A DNA stretch of 18,992 nt from Desulfobacteraceae bacterium UBA5616 (GTDB lineage Bacteria; Desulfobacterota; Desulfobacteria; Desulfobacterales; UBA5616): NCBI GenBank assembly GCA_002423615.1, contig DIKO01000103.1, positions 4,763 to 23,754 of the forward strand, written 5' to 3'. The notes below the pieces were generated by a model. That model did no database searches. It saw nothing but the letters and a program-made list of their open reading frames with translations, and was not told where the DNA came from. Each line of letters opens with the position of its first letter. Position 1 is the stretch's first letter. The translations under genes were made by a program, and so were the position numbers. This document shows, one piece after another, positions 1 to 8,179 of the stretch.

Positions 1-395
1 TGGCGCCCGGCGACGAGATACGGCGGCCAGCCGGGTGTGCCGGGTAGGCCTGCGGTGATGCCTGTGACCATCGTCCGCACGTCTCGCTCGCCATGACGCA
101 CCTGCATGGTGAGATATGTGATGCTGGCCGCCCGCGCCACCCCCGGCATGCTGCGGATGCCGCGCCAGGCATCGTCGTAAATACTCGAAGGTTCGGCATA
201 GGGGCCGAGGGTCTCCTTTTGCACCACCCAGAGATCTGCGCCGCTGTTGTCGAGCAATGCCTTGCCGTCATCCACCATACCCCGGTAGATGCCGGCCATG
301 GAGAGCGTCACTCCGATTAGCAGCCCAAGGCCAACGCCGGTAAAAACGAACTTGCCCCAGGCATGCAGGATATCGCGACCGGCCAGGCTGATCAT
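1..395 (-). CDS. ABC transporter permease, FtsX/MacB-like (partial, N-terminal 131 residues)
   Basis: The reading frame starts at an ATG at 395-393 and is still open at the window edge, so only 131 residues are visible. One membrane helix is seen at about residues 14-34 (FTGVGLGLLIGVTLSMAGI). It is followed by a soluble stretch with the pattern of a MacB/FtsX periplasmic core domain (GADLWVVQ, then SMPGVARAASITYLTMQV). This is the permease half of an efflux-type ABC exporter. The start overlaps the stop of the preceding membrane-fusion gene as ATGA, so the two are probably translationally coupled, and an ATPase gene is expected just outside the window. The substrate cannot be read from this piece. 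The family call is fairly sure; the exact subfamily (DevC, MacB or other) is not. Confidence 0.8.
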   Translation of the reverse strand, partial: MISLAGRDILHAWGKFVFTGVGLGLLIGVTLSMAGIYRGMVDDGKALLDNSGADLWVVQKETLGPYAEPSSIYDDAWRGIRSMPGVARAASITYLTMQVRHGERDVRTMVTGITAGLPGTPGWPPYLVAGR

Positions 396-1543
396 CGCCC
401 CACTCCCGGAATCTGTTCGACCACATGAATGCGGCTGCCTGCATTCAGGGCTGTGGCACTATAAACGATCACCTGATCGCCGACATTCAGCCCTTCACGG
501 ACCTGCACCTGACCCTCCAGATCGGCAATACCCAAAGTGACCGGCGCAAAGTGCAGGTCGCCATTTTTGACCTGCCATACGCCCAATTTACCATCGATGC
601 GCTGGATGGCTGCATTGGGGAGGACCGGTCCGGCCGGAAGCGTGGGCAAAACAACGGTGACCTCGGCCAGTTCACCGATGGGCGGCAGCGTCTCGGGCAG
701 TTGGTCGAATACCACTTTGGCCAGCACTTCCTCGGTCACTGCGTCGGCCAATGGCTCTACCCATAACACACGACCGGTCCCAGATCGGCCTGCTTGCGAA
801 CGCAGTACGATCTTGGCCGGCAGATTTGCGGCAAGTCCACGCGCATGGATTTGATCGAAACGTACGTTGATCCATAAACTTACAGGGTCGATCAACTCCA
901 CCACCGCCTGGCCTGCCACAATCGTTGTACCCGGATCGGCATCCCGCGCTACGACCAGGCCATCAAACGGAGCGATCAGCCGCAAATTGCCATGCTGCGC
1001 AACCAGGGCATCGCGTTCAGCCCGGACGCGGGCGATTTCTTCACGCGCTGCGTTCAGACCTGCATCGGCGACCTGCAGGTCGTGACGTTTGGCAGCGTCC
1101 GTCTCCTCACTCGTTGAGTGCACTTCCAACAACTGCTCATAACGCCGTGCCTGTGTTACCGCATACTTTCGGCGTGACTGTGCCTCGTCGAATTGTGCTT
1201 TTGCCCGTTTCAGGGCGGCGTCCTGGGCGTGGATGCGTTCGTCGAGATCAACCGGGTCCATTTCGCCAAGCACCTGCCCCGCTTTGACCCGATCTCCCAC
1301 ATCAACGACAAGCCTTTTGAGACGTCCGGCGAAGGTTGGACCGATTTTGTAGGTGTATCGAGCCTCGACAGTGCCGATGCCGAACAGCCCAGGTGAAACA
1401 GATGTGTTCTCCACGGCAGCCAAGGTCACGGTCACCGGTGCAAGCGGTCCGGAGCGCAGGGCAACATAGACAAAAAGCACCAGCAGCGGGATGAGTACCG
1501 CAAGTATGGCCAGGGTGCTCTTTTGTATCGGCAGCTTTTTCAT
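392..1543 (-). CDS. Periplasmic membrane fusion (HlyD/MacA-type) protein of an ABC exporter
   Basis: This 383-residue protein has an N-terminal membrane anchor at about residues 9-29 (LAILAVLIPLLVLFVYVAL). A split biotinyl-lipoyl-like barrel follows (GRLKRLVVDVGDRVKAGQVL, then LRLIAPFDGLVVARDADPG), with a long Ala/Arg/Glu-rich coiled-coil hairpin between the halves, and then beta-barrel and membrane-proximal domains. That is the classic adaptor layout linking an inner-membrane transporter to an outer-membrane channel. I chose the ATG at 1543 because AGGGGG sits about six bases upstream and the protein then starts directly before the anchor. The frame is open to a GTG at 1588, which would add 15 residues and overlap tetR. 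It lies between tetR and the permease and shares ATGA with the permease. Length is normal and nothing is broken. Confidence 0.87.
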   Translation of the reverse strand: MKKLPIQKSTLAILAVLIPLLVLFVYVALRSGPLAPVTVTLAAVENTSVSPGLFGIGTVEARYTYKIGPTFAGRLKRLVVDVGDRVKAGQVLGEMDPVDLDERIHAQDAALKRAKAQFDEAQSRRKYAVTQARRYEQLLEVHSTSEETDAAKRHDLQVADAGLNAAREEIARVRAERDALVAQHGNLRLIAPFDGLVVARDADPGTTIVAGQAVVELIDPVSLWINVRFDQIHARGLAANLPAKIVLRSQAGRSGTGRVLWVEPLADAVTEEVLAKVVFDQLPETLPPIGELAEVTVVLPTLPAGPVLPNAAIQRIDGKLGVWQVKNGDLHFAPVTLGIADLEGQVQVREGLNVGDQVIVYSATALNAGSRIHVVEQIPGVGR

Positions 1544-1574
1544 GACACCCCCCTGGTCGCTTCCTGCGACTCTT

Positions 1575-2216
1575 TCATGTCTCCTCACAAGTTTTCATGT
1601 AACTTTTGATATTATGTTCCTCGGTCGAAATACATCTTACAAAAGCAGGCCAGGCATTTTCCGCATGTGCGTTCATGTCAAAGTTACCCTCGGAGACATT
1701 CCAAAGAACCGCAGCAGGCAGAATCATGCCAAGGAACATAACGGATGCCGTAACCGGGACGACGTCCTTGCGGATCGAACCGTCTTGTATTCCTTCCTCA
1801 ACAATATGTTGAATTTTACTTAGATAACCTGTTATAATTGCAGCTACTTTAGCTTTTCGTTCGGGGCGTCCGGCATAAATTCCATCCGAAAACACGACGA
1901 GCGGGATGGCCCGGTTTTCGCTCAGCATACGGGCATGTCGCATCAACAGGGATTTGAGTCGCGGCAAGGCTCCGGGTGTTTCCTTCCTGACTTGAGTGAC
2001 GTTGCTCAATAAACGGGCTTTGAGCAGATCCAGCACTGCGTCCAGCACGTCATCCTTGCATTTGAAATGACGGTACAGAGCCGATGGCACGATACCGACC
2101 CGTTCGGCGATTCCGGCAATACTGAGGGCGTTGACGCCTTGAGCGCCGATCAGTTCGAGGGCCGCCGTAACAATCTGTTCCTGCCTTACTTCTGTTTCGG
2201 TTTTTTGAGCTCTCAT
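1575..2216 (-). CDS. TetR/AcrR-family transcriptional repressor, likely autoregulated
   Basis: This 213-residue protein has an N-terminal TetR DNA-binding domain at about residues 11-60. Its helix-turn-helix reads LSIAGIAERVGIVPSALYRHF, with the usual YRHFKCKDDVLDAV continuation. The C-terminal ligand domain is divergent and gives no clue to the inducer. It is the first gene of an operon with the membrane fusion protein and ABC permease, so it most likely senses the exported compound and represses this pump. I prefer the ATG at 2216. The frame extends to a GTG at 2249, but that codon lies almost at the predicted transcription start and inside the operator. No strong ribosome binding site precedes either start. 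The C terminus ends at TGA 1577-1575, about 31 bases before the next gene. Confidence 0.88.
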   Translation of the reverse strand: MRAQKTETEVRQEQIVTAALELIGAQGVNALSIAGIAERVGIVPSALYRHFKCKDDVLDAVLDLLKARLLSNVTQVRKETPGALPRLKSLLMRHARMLSENRAIPLVVFSDGIYAGRPERKAKVAAIITGYLSKIQHIVEEGIQDGSIRKDVVPVTASVMFLGMILPAAVLWNVSEGNFDMNAHAENAWPAFVRCISTEEHNIKSYMKTCEET

Positions 2217-2236
2217 TTTTCGGTTCCAATCTAACG

Positions 2237-2260
2237 AATTGTGATTCACTATTCACAATT
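2237..2260. promoter_or_regulatory. Palindromic operator for the TetR-family regulator
   Basis: Perfect inverted repeat AATTGTGA (2237-2244) / TCACAATT (2253-2260) with an eight-base spacer. A second, nested palindrome GTGATTCAC occupies 2241-2249. The site overlaps the downstream edge of the predicted -10 box and the expected transcription start, which is where a TetR-type autorepressor would bind. The palindrome is seen directly; binding by this regulator is inferred from position. Confidence 0.68.
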
Positions 2261-2285
2261 ATATGGCTCAACTTTTCCCTGTCAA
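2258..2285 (-). promoter_or_regulatory. Sigma70-type promoter of the tetR-MFP-permease operon
   Basis: On the minus strand TTGACA (2285-2280) and TATAAT (2263-2258) are both perfect consensus hexamers, separated by 16 bases. Initiation would fall near 2251, giving a leader of about 35 bases before the tetR ATG. The consensus strength suits a promoter that is normally held off by a repressor. Confidence 0.8.
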
Positions 2286-2287
2286 GT

Positions 2288-2309
2288 AAAAAAATCATAG
2301 CCGTGCTAT
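2288..2309 (-). terminator. Short Rho-independent terminator after the Ca2+ ATPase gene
   Basis: In the minus-strand transcript, stem ATAGC (2309-2305), loop ACG and stem GCTAT (2301-2297) are followed two bases later by seven U (2294-2288). The stem is short (five pairs), so efficiency may be modest. It sits 30 bases after the ATPase stop and directly before the -35 box of the tetR promoter, so it separates the two units. Confidence 0.55.
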
Positions 2310-2338
2310 TCCATTGTAATAATATGAACTAACGATAT

Positions 2339-5026
2339 TTATGCGTTTTTATTGTTTCTCGACCTTTTGATTGCCTTTTCACACTCCACCGCCAGAAACA
2401 CTACGGATGAGAGCAGAATCGTAACGACAAGTTCCCCGGCGGTAAGCGGTTCGGTCTTGAATATGGGGTTCAGAAACGGCACATAGACAGTGGCCATCTG
2501 AAGGGCGAAGGTCAACAAGACGGCACCGAGAAGTGGTTTATTGGTTTTCTGTCTGAAGAAAGATTCCTGTTCGGATCGAATGGCCAGCACGTGTCCCATC
2601 TGACTGAGGCAGAGGACGGTGAATACCATGGTTTGCCAGTGGGTCTGGTGGCTTTGGTCGATGAACAAAGACTGGGTCAGGATGGTAACGGCGCCCATGA
2701 GCAGTCCAACCCAGATGATGTGGGCTCCGAGACCTTTCCCGAAAATGCTTTCTTTCGGGTGCCGGGGAGGGCGGCTCATGATGTCTCGCTCTCCCGGCTC
2801 TGCGGCTAGGGCAAGTCCGGGAACGCCGTCGGTCACCAGGTTGATCCACAGAATGTGGATCGGCAGCAGGGGGATGGGCAGTCCAAGGAAGGGGGCGAGA
2901 AAAATGGTATAGATCTCGCCTGCATTGCTGGTCATGGTGTACTTGATAAACTTGCGGATGTTGTCGAAGATGCGCCGGCCTTCCCTGACGGCCTTGACGA
3001 TGGTGGCAAAGTTGTCGTCGAGCAGAATCATGTGGGAAGCTTCCTTGGACACATCGGTCCCGGTAATTCCCATAGCCACACCGATATCGGCCCGTTTTAA
3101 AGCCGGAGCATCGTTGACCCCATCCCCGGTCATCGCCACAAAATGCCCCTTATCCTGCAGGGCACTGACGATCTTGAGCTTCTGTTCGGGGGCGACCCTG
3201 GCGTAGACCCTAATCTTTTCCACCTTGTCTTCGAATTCCTCCAGGGTAAGCTGCGCCAGCTCCCGGCCGGTCATGACGGGTTTCCCCTCCCCGACGATAA
3301 TCCCGACCCGTCTGGCAATCACCTCGGCTGTTAGCGGGTGGTCCCCGGTGATCATCACCGGCCGGATGCCTGCAGACCGACACAAGGCAACCGACTCCAT
3401 TGCCTCGGGCCGAGGCGGGTCCATCATGCCGACGATCCCGATCAGGACCAATTCCATTTCCGCTTGTTCCGAGGTCGGCGGATCGGGAAGCTTCTCCCAG
3501 ACCCGCATGGCAAAACCCAATGCTCTCAGACCGTCTCCGGTGATGTGTTCAGCTGTTTCCAGAATTTTGGAGCGGTCGATTTCTTCCAGACCTTGTTGGA
3601 CAAGGGCCTTTTCGGAGCGCTCCACTATTTCTTCAACCGCCCCCTTGGTCAAAGAAATAATCCGGCCGTTTTCCCAGGGATGAAACGTGGTCATGAGCTT
3701 CCGGTCCGAGTCAAAGGGGATTTCGGCCAGCCTGGGGTATTTTTCGTCCAGTTTTTCCCGAAAATAGCCTTTTTCGCGAGCCAGATCGAAGAGTGCCGTT
3801 TCGGTCGGATCACCGATCACGCCGCCGGCGGCATCCAGACGGGTGTCGTTGCAAAGGGCCATGGCGCTGAGAAGCAGGTCGAGGGGGTTTGTGTCGGACA
3901 GCGAAGAGCCCTGGGCTTTTTCCTGGCCCGAGGGGGGAAGTTCGTCGGACCCTTGAAGCCGGCCACTTGTATAGACTTTTTCAACGGTCATGCGGTTCAA
4001 CGTCAGGGTTCCGGTCTTGTCCGAGCAGATATAGGTAACCGATCCCAGAGTCTCCACCGCCGGCAGTTTTCGAATCAATGCCTGCTGTTTCACCAGCTTC
4101 TTGGCCCCCAGGGCCAGTGAAATGGTAATGACGGCCGGCAGGGCTTCCGGAATGGCGGCCACCGCCAGAGAGATGGCCGTGAGCAGGATCAACAGCGGCG
4201 GTTCCCCCCGATGGAGCCCGGCCAGAAAAACGATGGCACAAATGCCCAGCACCGCATAGGTGAGCTTTTTTCCGAAGGAGGTCAGCCGTTTCTGAAGGGG
4301 CGTGCGTCCTTCGTCCTGGTCTTGAAGCAGGGCTGCGATCCGTCCGAGTTCCGTGCGCATCCCGGTAGCTGCCGTAAAGCCCCGCCCTCGGCCGTAGGTG
4401 ACGATGGTTCCTTTGTAGGCCATGTTTTTCCGGTCACCGATCGACAGGTCCCTTTCCCCGATCGCGGAGGTATCTTTTTCAACCGGCACGGACTCACCGG
4501 TCAAAGCCGCTTCATCGATTCGAAGCTGGACCGCCTCCATCAACCGGATGTCGGCGGGTACCACGTTGCCGGCCTCCAGAATCACCATGTCACCTGGAAC
4601 AAGCCGTTCCGCGGGGATCGTTTCGGCCCGCCCGTCCCGAATGACGGTCGCCGAAGGGGCTGCGAGCTTTTTCAGCGCGGCCATGGCCTTTTCCGCCCGA
4701 TATTCCTGAACGAACCCAAGCACGGCATTCAGCATCACAATAACGGCGATGGCGATGGTATCCACAGGATCACCGATCACGCCGGCCACCACGGCTGCGG
4801 CGATCAGCACCAGGATCATGAAATCCTTGAACTGATTCAGAAACATCATCCACAACGATTTACGTTTTTTTTCAACCAGTTGGTTGGGACCGTAGCGCTC
4901 CAGGCGACGATCGGCCTCCTCTGATGCAAGGCCCTTATCGGACGACTGCAATTCCGCCGACACCTCTTTTGGATCAAGTCGGTGCCAGTTGTTCGGTCTC
5001 TTTCCTTGGGCTTTAGTTGGTTCCAT
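2339..5026 (-). CDS. P-type Ca2+-transporting ATPase (SERCA/PMCA-like, type II)
   Basis: Complete 895-residue P-type ATPase, the normal length for the family, located in the cytoplasmic membrane. Visible landmarks are an N-terminal cation-ATPase domain, actuator TGES (176-179), M4 PEALP (293-297), phosphorylation site CSDKTGT with Asp336, nucleotide-binding KGA (461-463), TGDHPLT (560-566) and hinge TGDGVND (633-639). The Ca2+ ligands of SERCA are matched: Glu294 in M4, Asn701 and Glu704 in M5 (SNAGE), and Asn729, Thr732 and Asp733 in M6 (NLVTDG). Ca2+ export is therefore likely, although Mn2+ is possible in this family. The start ATG at 5026 has AGAGAGG a few bases upstream. M4 has PEALP instead of the commoner PEGLP. 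It is followed by a small terminator, and the gene upstream is a scrambled remnant. Confidence 0.9.
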   Translation of the reverse strand: MEPTKAQGKRPNNWHRLDPKEVSAELQSSDKGLASEEADRRLERYGPNQLVEKKRKSLWMMFLNQFKDFMILVLIAAAVVAGVIGDPVDTIAIAVIVMLNAVLGFVQEYRAEKAMAALKKLAAPSATVIRDGRAETIPAERLVPGDMVILEAGNVVPADIRLMEAVQLRIDEAALTGESVPVEKDTSAIGERDLSIGDRKNMAYKGTIVTYGRGRGFTAATGMRTELGRIAALLQDQDEGRTPLQKRLTSFGKKLTYAVLGICAIVFLAGLHRGEPPLLILLTAISLAVAAIPEALPAVITISLALGAKKLVKQQALIRKLPAVETLGSVTYICSDKTGTLTLNRMTVEKVYTSGRLQGSDELPPSGQEKAQGSSLSDTNPLDLLLSAMALCNDTRLDAAGGVIGDPTETALFDLAREKGYFREKLDEKYPRLAEIPFDSDRKLMTTFHPWENGRIISLTKGAVEEIVERSEKALVQQGLEEIDRSKILETAEHITGDGLRALGFAMRVWEKLPDPPTSEQAEMELVLIGIVGMMDPPRPEAMESVALCRSAGIRPVMITGDHPLTAEVIARRVGIIVGEGKPVMTGRELAQLTLEEFEDKVEKIRVYARVAPEQKLKIVSALQDKGHFVAMTGDGVNDAPALKRADIGVAMGITGTDVSKEASHMILLDDNFATIVKAVREGRRIFDNIRKFIKYTMTSNAGEIYTIFLAPFLGLPIPLLPIHILWINLVTDGVPGLALAAEPGERDIMSRPPRHPKESIFGKGLGAHIIWVGLLMGAVTILTQSLFIDQSHQTHWQTMVFTVLCLSQMGHVLAIRSEQESFFRQKTNKPLLGAVLLTFALQMATVYVPFLNPIFKTEPLTAGELVVTILLSSVVFLAVECEKAIKRSRNNKNA

Positions 5027-5071
5027 GGTCCTCTCTATTATTGATCAGGATGTTCATTATCCCACGCTCCG

Positions 5072-5104
5072 GTCCTGGTCACTTGTATCCCAATAAACCA
5101 GGAC
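5072..5104. repeat. Perfect inverted repeat upstream of the Ca2+ ATPase gene
   Basis: Arms GTCCTGGT (5072-5079) and ACCAGGAC (5097-5104) are perfect complements separated by 17 bases, so the arm centres are 25 bases apart. The repeat lies 45-80 bases before the ATPase start. It could be an operator for this gene or a structured leader. It is followed by no T-run on either strand, so a terminator is unlikely. Confidence 0.45.
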
Positions 5105-5112
5105 AAACAGGA

Positions 5113-5391
5113 TTACACCATATCAGACGGATTTCCACAGTCAATTGGTTCGTCGGGGTATTTTTGATATTTGACCGAGTGTGACCGAGTCAAGGCTCCC
5201 TTCTGGATGAACACATCGAGGTCCTTCCCCCGAAACTCGCCGACCGCCATTGGTGGTGAGAAGTCGATGCCATGGGCGTGCAATACGGCCACGGCCTTTT
5301 GCTCGTACCGGGCGATATCGCAGGAGAAGGGCAGCTCATTAATGTCGTTCAGGAGGAAGACTTCCTTGAGTTTCAGGGCGATCTGAAACCA
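5113..5391 (-). pseudogene. C-terminal remnant of an unidentified protein
   Basis: The minus-strand frame from about 5391 to a TAA at 5115-5113 is open for roughly 90 codons. It reads like real protein (LKEVFLLNDINELPFSCDIA, HGIDFSPPMAVGEFRGKDL), but there is no start codon with a ribosome binding site before an internal ATG. Upstream it is closed by a stop at about 5430, and it overlaps the end of the FprA remnant in another frame. I do not recognise the family; the LPFSCDIA segment faintly recalls small nucleotidyltransferases, which is not enough to call. It appears to be the 3' end of a gene whose 5' part is missing. TGACCGAG occurs twice in tandem at 5171-5190 within it. Confidence 0.5.
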
Positions 5392-5600
5392 TGATCCTTG
5401 TGCTTTTCCGCAATCGCTTCGGCCAGTTTATCCAGAGCGTTATAATCGGTCTCCGAGGGAACCCCTTTGCACGGAACAGGCGCCAGCACATCGACTTTCA
5501 AATTGGGGATCATTCCGGCAAGTGTTTCCACAGTCTTTCCGCCCCATCCGTAAGAACCGATGATGGAAAGAAATTTCGCTTTGGGCCGCAAGGCGTTCGC
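5373..5600 (-). pseudogene. C-terminal flavodoxin-like remnant of an FprA-type flavodiiron protein
   Basis: About 75 codons read NALRPKAKFLSIIGSYGWGG, then AGMIPNLKVDVLAPVPCKG, and end in an EAIAEKHKDHGF tail. This is the C-terminal half of the flavodoxin (FMN) domain of A-type flavoproteins, which reduce O2 or NO in anaerobes. The N-terminal di-iron beta-lactamase-like domain and the first half of the flavodoxin domain, roughly 330 residues in family members, are absent. The piece begins at the same point where the second P-type ATPase loses its sense, so the two are joined by a deletion and lie in different frames. No start codon serves it. The family call is fairly sure. Confidence 0.72.
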
Positions 5601-8041
5601 CGGAGGTTGCGGGCCACGGTTTCGTCCATCATTTCCACGCGCACCATCCAGTACCAGGCCCCAAGGGCCAAGACCCCGATAGTCAGTCCCGAGACAATGG
5701 TCTGCCAGACCATCTGGGGGTCGAAAATCGTTTCCTCGGGCCTTCGAGGCCTTCGTTTCATGGCGCCCGGCTCCCCGCCTTCGAAGGCCAGAGCCACGTC
5801 CTGAATGCCGTTGGTGACCAGGTTGAGCCACAGCAACTGCACCGCTAACAGCGGAATGGGCAGGCCCGCGAATATCGCCGTGACAAACATCAACACTTCC
5901 GCTGCGCCGGTGGAGATAAGCAGGTAAATCACCTTGCGCACGTTGTCGTAGGCAAAACGCCCTTCTTCGACGCCGGCTACGATGGAGGCGAAATTGTCGT
6001 CCACAACGATCATGGAACCCACTTCCTTGGCTACATCCGTACCCGAACCCATGGCCACGCCGATGTTGGCCCGCCGCAGGGCCGGGGCGTCGTTGACCCC
6101 GTCACCGGTGACGGCGACAAATTCCCCCCGGCGGATCAGCACATCGACGATTTCCAGCTTCTGCGTGGGGGACACACGGGCAAATACATGTGTGGATGAA
6201 ACCAATTTTTCAAAGGCCGGACTGTTCGGGGTGCCTGCCTCGCTCAATTGCGTTCCGGTGACTACCGGTTCATCGCGATCGGACAGACGCAGTTCTCCAG
6301 CGATGGCTCCGGCGGTGGCGGGGTGATCTCCGGTGATCATCAAAACCTGGATGCCGGCGGTTTTGCATGTTTTCACGGATTGGACGGCTTCGGGGCGAAG
6401 GGGATCGATGAATCCCACCAGTCCGTAAAAAAGCAGACTGGTAAGGGGTTTTGCTTCACCGGAACCGCCCGATTGGACGCTTTCGGTTTCGCCCCCGGCA
6501 ACGGCCAATACACGAAACCCTTTTTTCGCCATGGCTTCAGCTTGCTTCTCAACGCCTTCCCGGTCGAGTTCCGCCGGGTTGGCGCCCCGATCCATGCTGC
6601 TGCAAAATTCTAAGATCGTTTCCACGGCTCCCTTTGCAGCCACATGCCCCGTGCCGTCTTTTTCAAAAAAGACCGCCGAGTATTTCTGCTCGGATTCATA
6701 TGGAACTTCCCGGGTAACTCGGACCTGATTCCTTACCTTTTCCGGATTCAGGCCCAGCTTGTACCCCATCGCCAGAAAGGCCACATCCATGGCGTCCCCG
6801 CGATGTTTCCAGCCGTTTTCTTCCTGGACGAGGGATCCCTCGTTGGCCAGAATCGCCGATTCGGCCAATCGGTTAAGCTGCTCCTCGTCGCCAGGGAATA
6901 TCTTTTTGCCGCGGCCGCTCTCCCAAACTTCACCTTCGCCGTTATAGCCTTCACCGGAAAATTCGAAGGCCCGACCATCCCCCAAAACCACGGTACGGAC
7001 GGTCTGCTGGTTGACGGTAAGGGTGCCTGTCTTGTCGCTGGCGATCACGGTGCAGCTCCCCAGGCTTTCAACCGCGGTGAGCTTGCGGACGATGACCTTT
7101 CGGTCGGACATTCGTTTGGTCGCGATGGAGAGCGCAACCGTGAGCGCAACGGGAAGTCCTTCGGGAATGGCCGAAACCGCCAGGGCCACTACAAAGAAGA
7201 AAATCGCAGATAGATTCTGGCCCCGGGTCCACAGAAGAAGTGATAGACCGGCACTGATGACCAGCACCAGAATGCTGATGTGTTTGACAAACCGTTCCAT
7301 CCGCAGCACCAGAGGCGGTTTGCCGCTTTCCGACACGGTCACGGTTTGGGCGATGATGCCCACCTGGGTCTCGGTGCCTGTGCCGACGACGATCCCAATT
7401 CCCCTCCCGGAGGTGATGGTCGATCCGGCAAAGGCCATATTTTTGCGGTCCCCTACAGCGGTGTCGTCGGGCATGGGTCCGGTGGTCTTCTCCGAAGCGA
7501 TGGATTCGCCGGTCAGAAAACTTTCATCGGCCGCAAGGCTGTTGACCTGTACCAGTCGCAGGTCGGCCGGCACCTTGTTGCCGGATTCCAGCAGTACGAT
7601 ATCGCCCGGCACCACCTCTTCGGCCTGAATGTCCATCTCCCTCGACCTTCTCCGCACCCGCGCCGCAATCCTGAGCAGGCGCTGAAGGCCGGCCGCGCTC
7701 TTTTCAGATTGATACTCCTGGTAGGTCCCCAGACCGGTGTTCAAGGCAATGACGATGAAAATAAACACGGCGTCCGCGCCTTCGCCGATGGCCACAGACG
7801 CAATGGCGGCGGTCAGCAGGATGAAGATGAGGGGATTGAGAACTTGATGCAGGAGGATAGCCCGGATCGTGGGTGGTTCCTTGACGGGCAGCTTGTTGGG
7901 GCCGTAATACGCAAGCCGCCTGCCCGCCTCCCGTTCGTCCAGCCCATCCACTCCGGACTGAAGCTCTTCGTAAACATCCTCATCTTCAAAGGCGTACCAT
8001 TTCTCCTCGCACATCCGGCAGGCGTGTTCCTTTTGTTTCAT
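5510..8041 (-). pseudogene. P-type cation-transporting ATPase, C-terminally truncated by a deletion
   Basis: The 843-codon frame from the ATG at 8041 is a type II P-type ATPase up to about residue 813 (base 5603). Landmarks are TGES (177-180), PEGLP (293-297), SDKTGT with Asp336, KGA (470-472), TGDHPAT (570-576) and TGDGVND (645-651). After DETVARNL the sequence turns into 30 residues of nonsense read out of frame through an FprA remnant, so roughly the last two or three membrane helices are gone. The cation site differs from SERCA. M6 reads NLVTNGIQD, with Asn744 where SERCA has the ligand Asp and a new Asp748 one turn later. M5 has Gly712 for Asn but keeps Glu715. Substrate is therefore unclear. 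The frame opens further up to 8152; I chose 8041 for its AGAGAGA upstream. It follows the S2P gene by about 140 bases. Confidence 0.82.
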
Positions 8042-8179
8042 AGAATCGTCTCTCTGATGTCGGCAAGGCCCGCCGGAAATCGGCATGGTAACCATATAAC
8101 GCCTTGTTTCTGTTTGTAAAATTCTTTCATGTTCGGTTCTTTCGGTTCGCAAAAGTGTCGAAACCGGGCCTGAGGCAGG

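Noticed and set aside
2240..2257. CRP-like site TGTGA...TCACA before tetR
   Set aside because: The spacer is eight bases, not the six of a CRP/FNR site, and its position over the -10 and start fits a repressor better.
3338..4120. Long plus-strand open frame (260 codons) opposite the Ca2+ ATPase
   Set aside because: It is an antisense shadow of a gene with all P-type ATPase motifs on the other strand. Composition is Gly/Pro/Phe-rich with no family features.
5171..5190. Tandem TGACCGAG as a binding-site repeat or CRISPR-like unit
   Set aside because: Only two units, and they lie inside the protein-like frame of the unidentified remnant.
5600..5603. Genuine ATPase-flavoprotein fusion enzyme
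   Set aside because: The two parts are in different frames and both are cut inside conserved domains, so no fused product would be made.
7280..8119. Long plus-strand open frame (279 codons) opposite the second ATPase
   Set aside because: Antisense shadow in GC-rich coding DNA; the minus strand carries TGES, PEGLP and other motifs at the same place.
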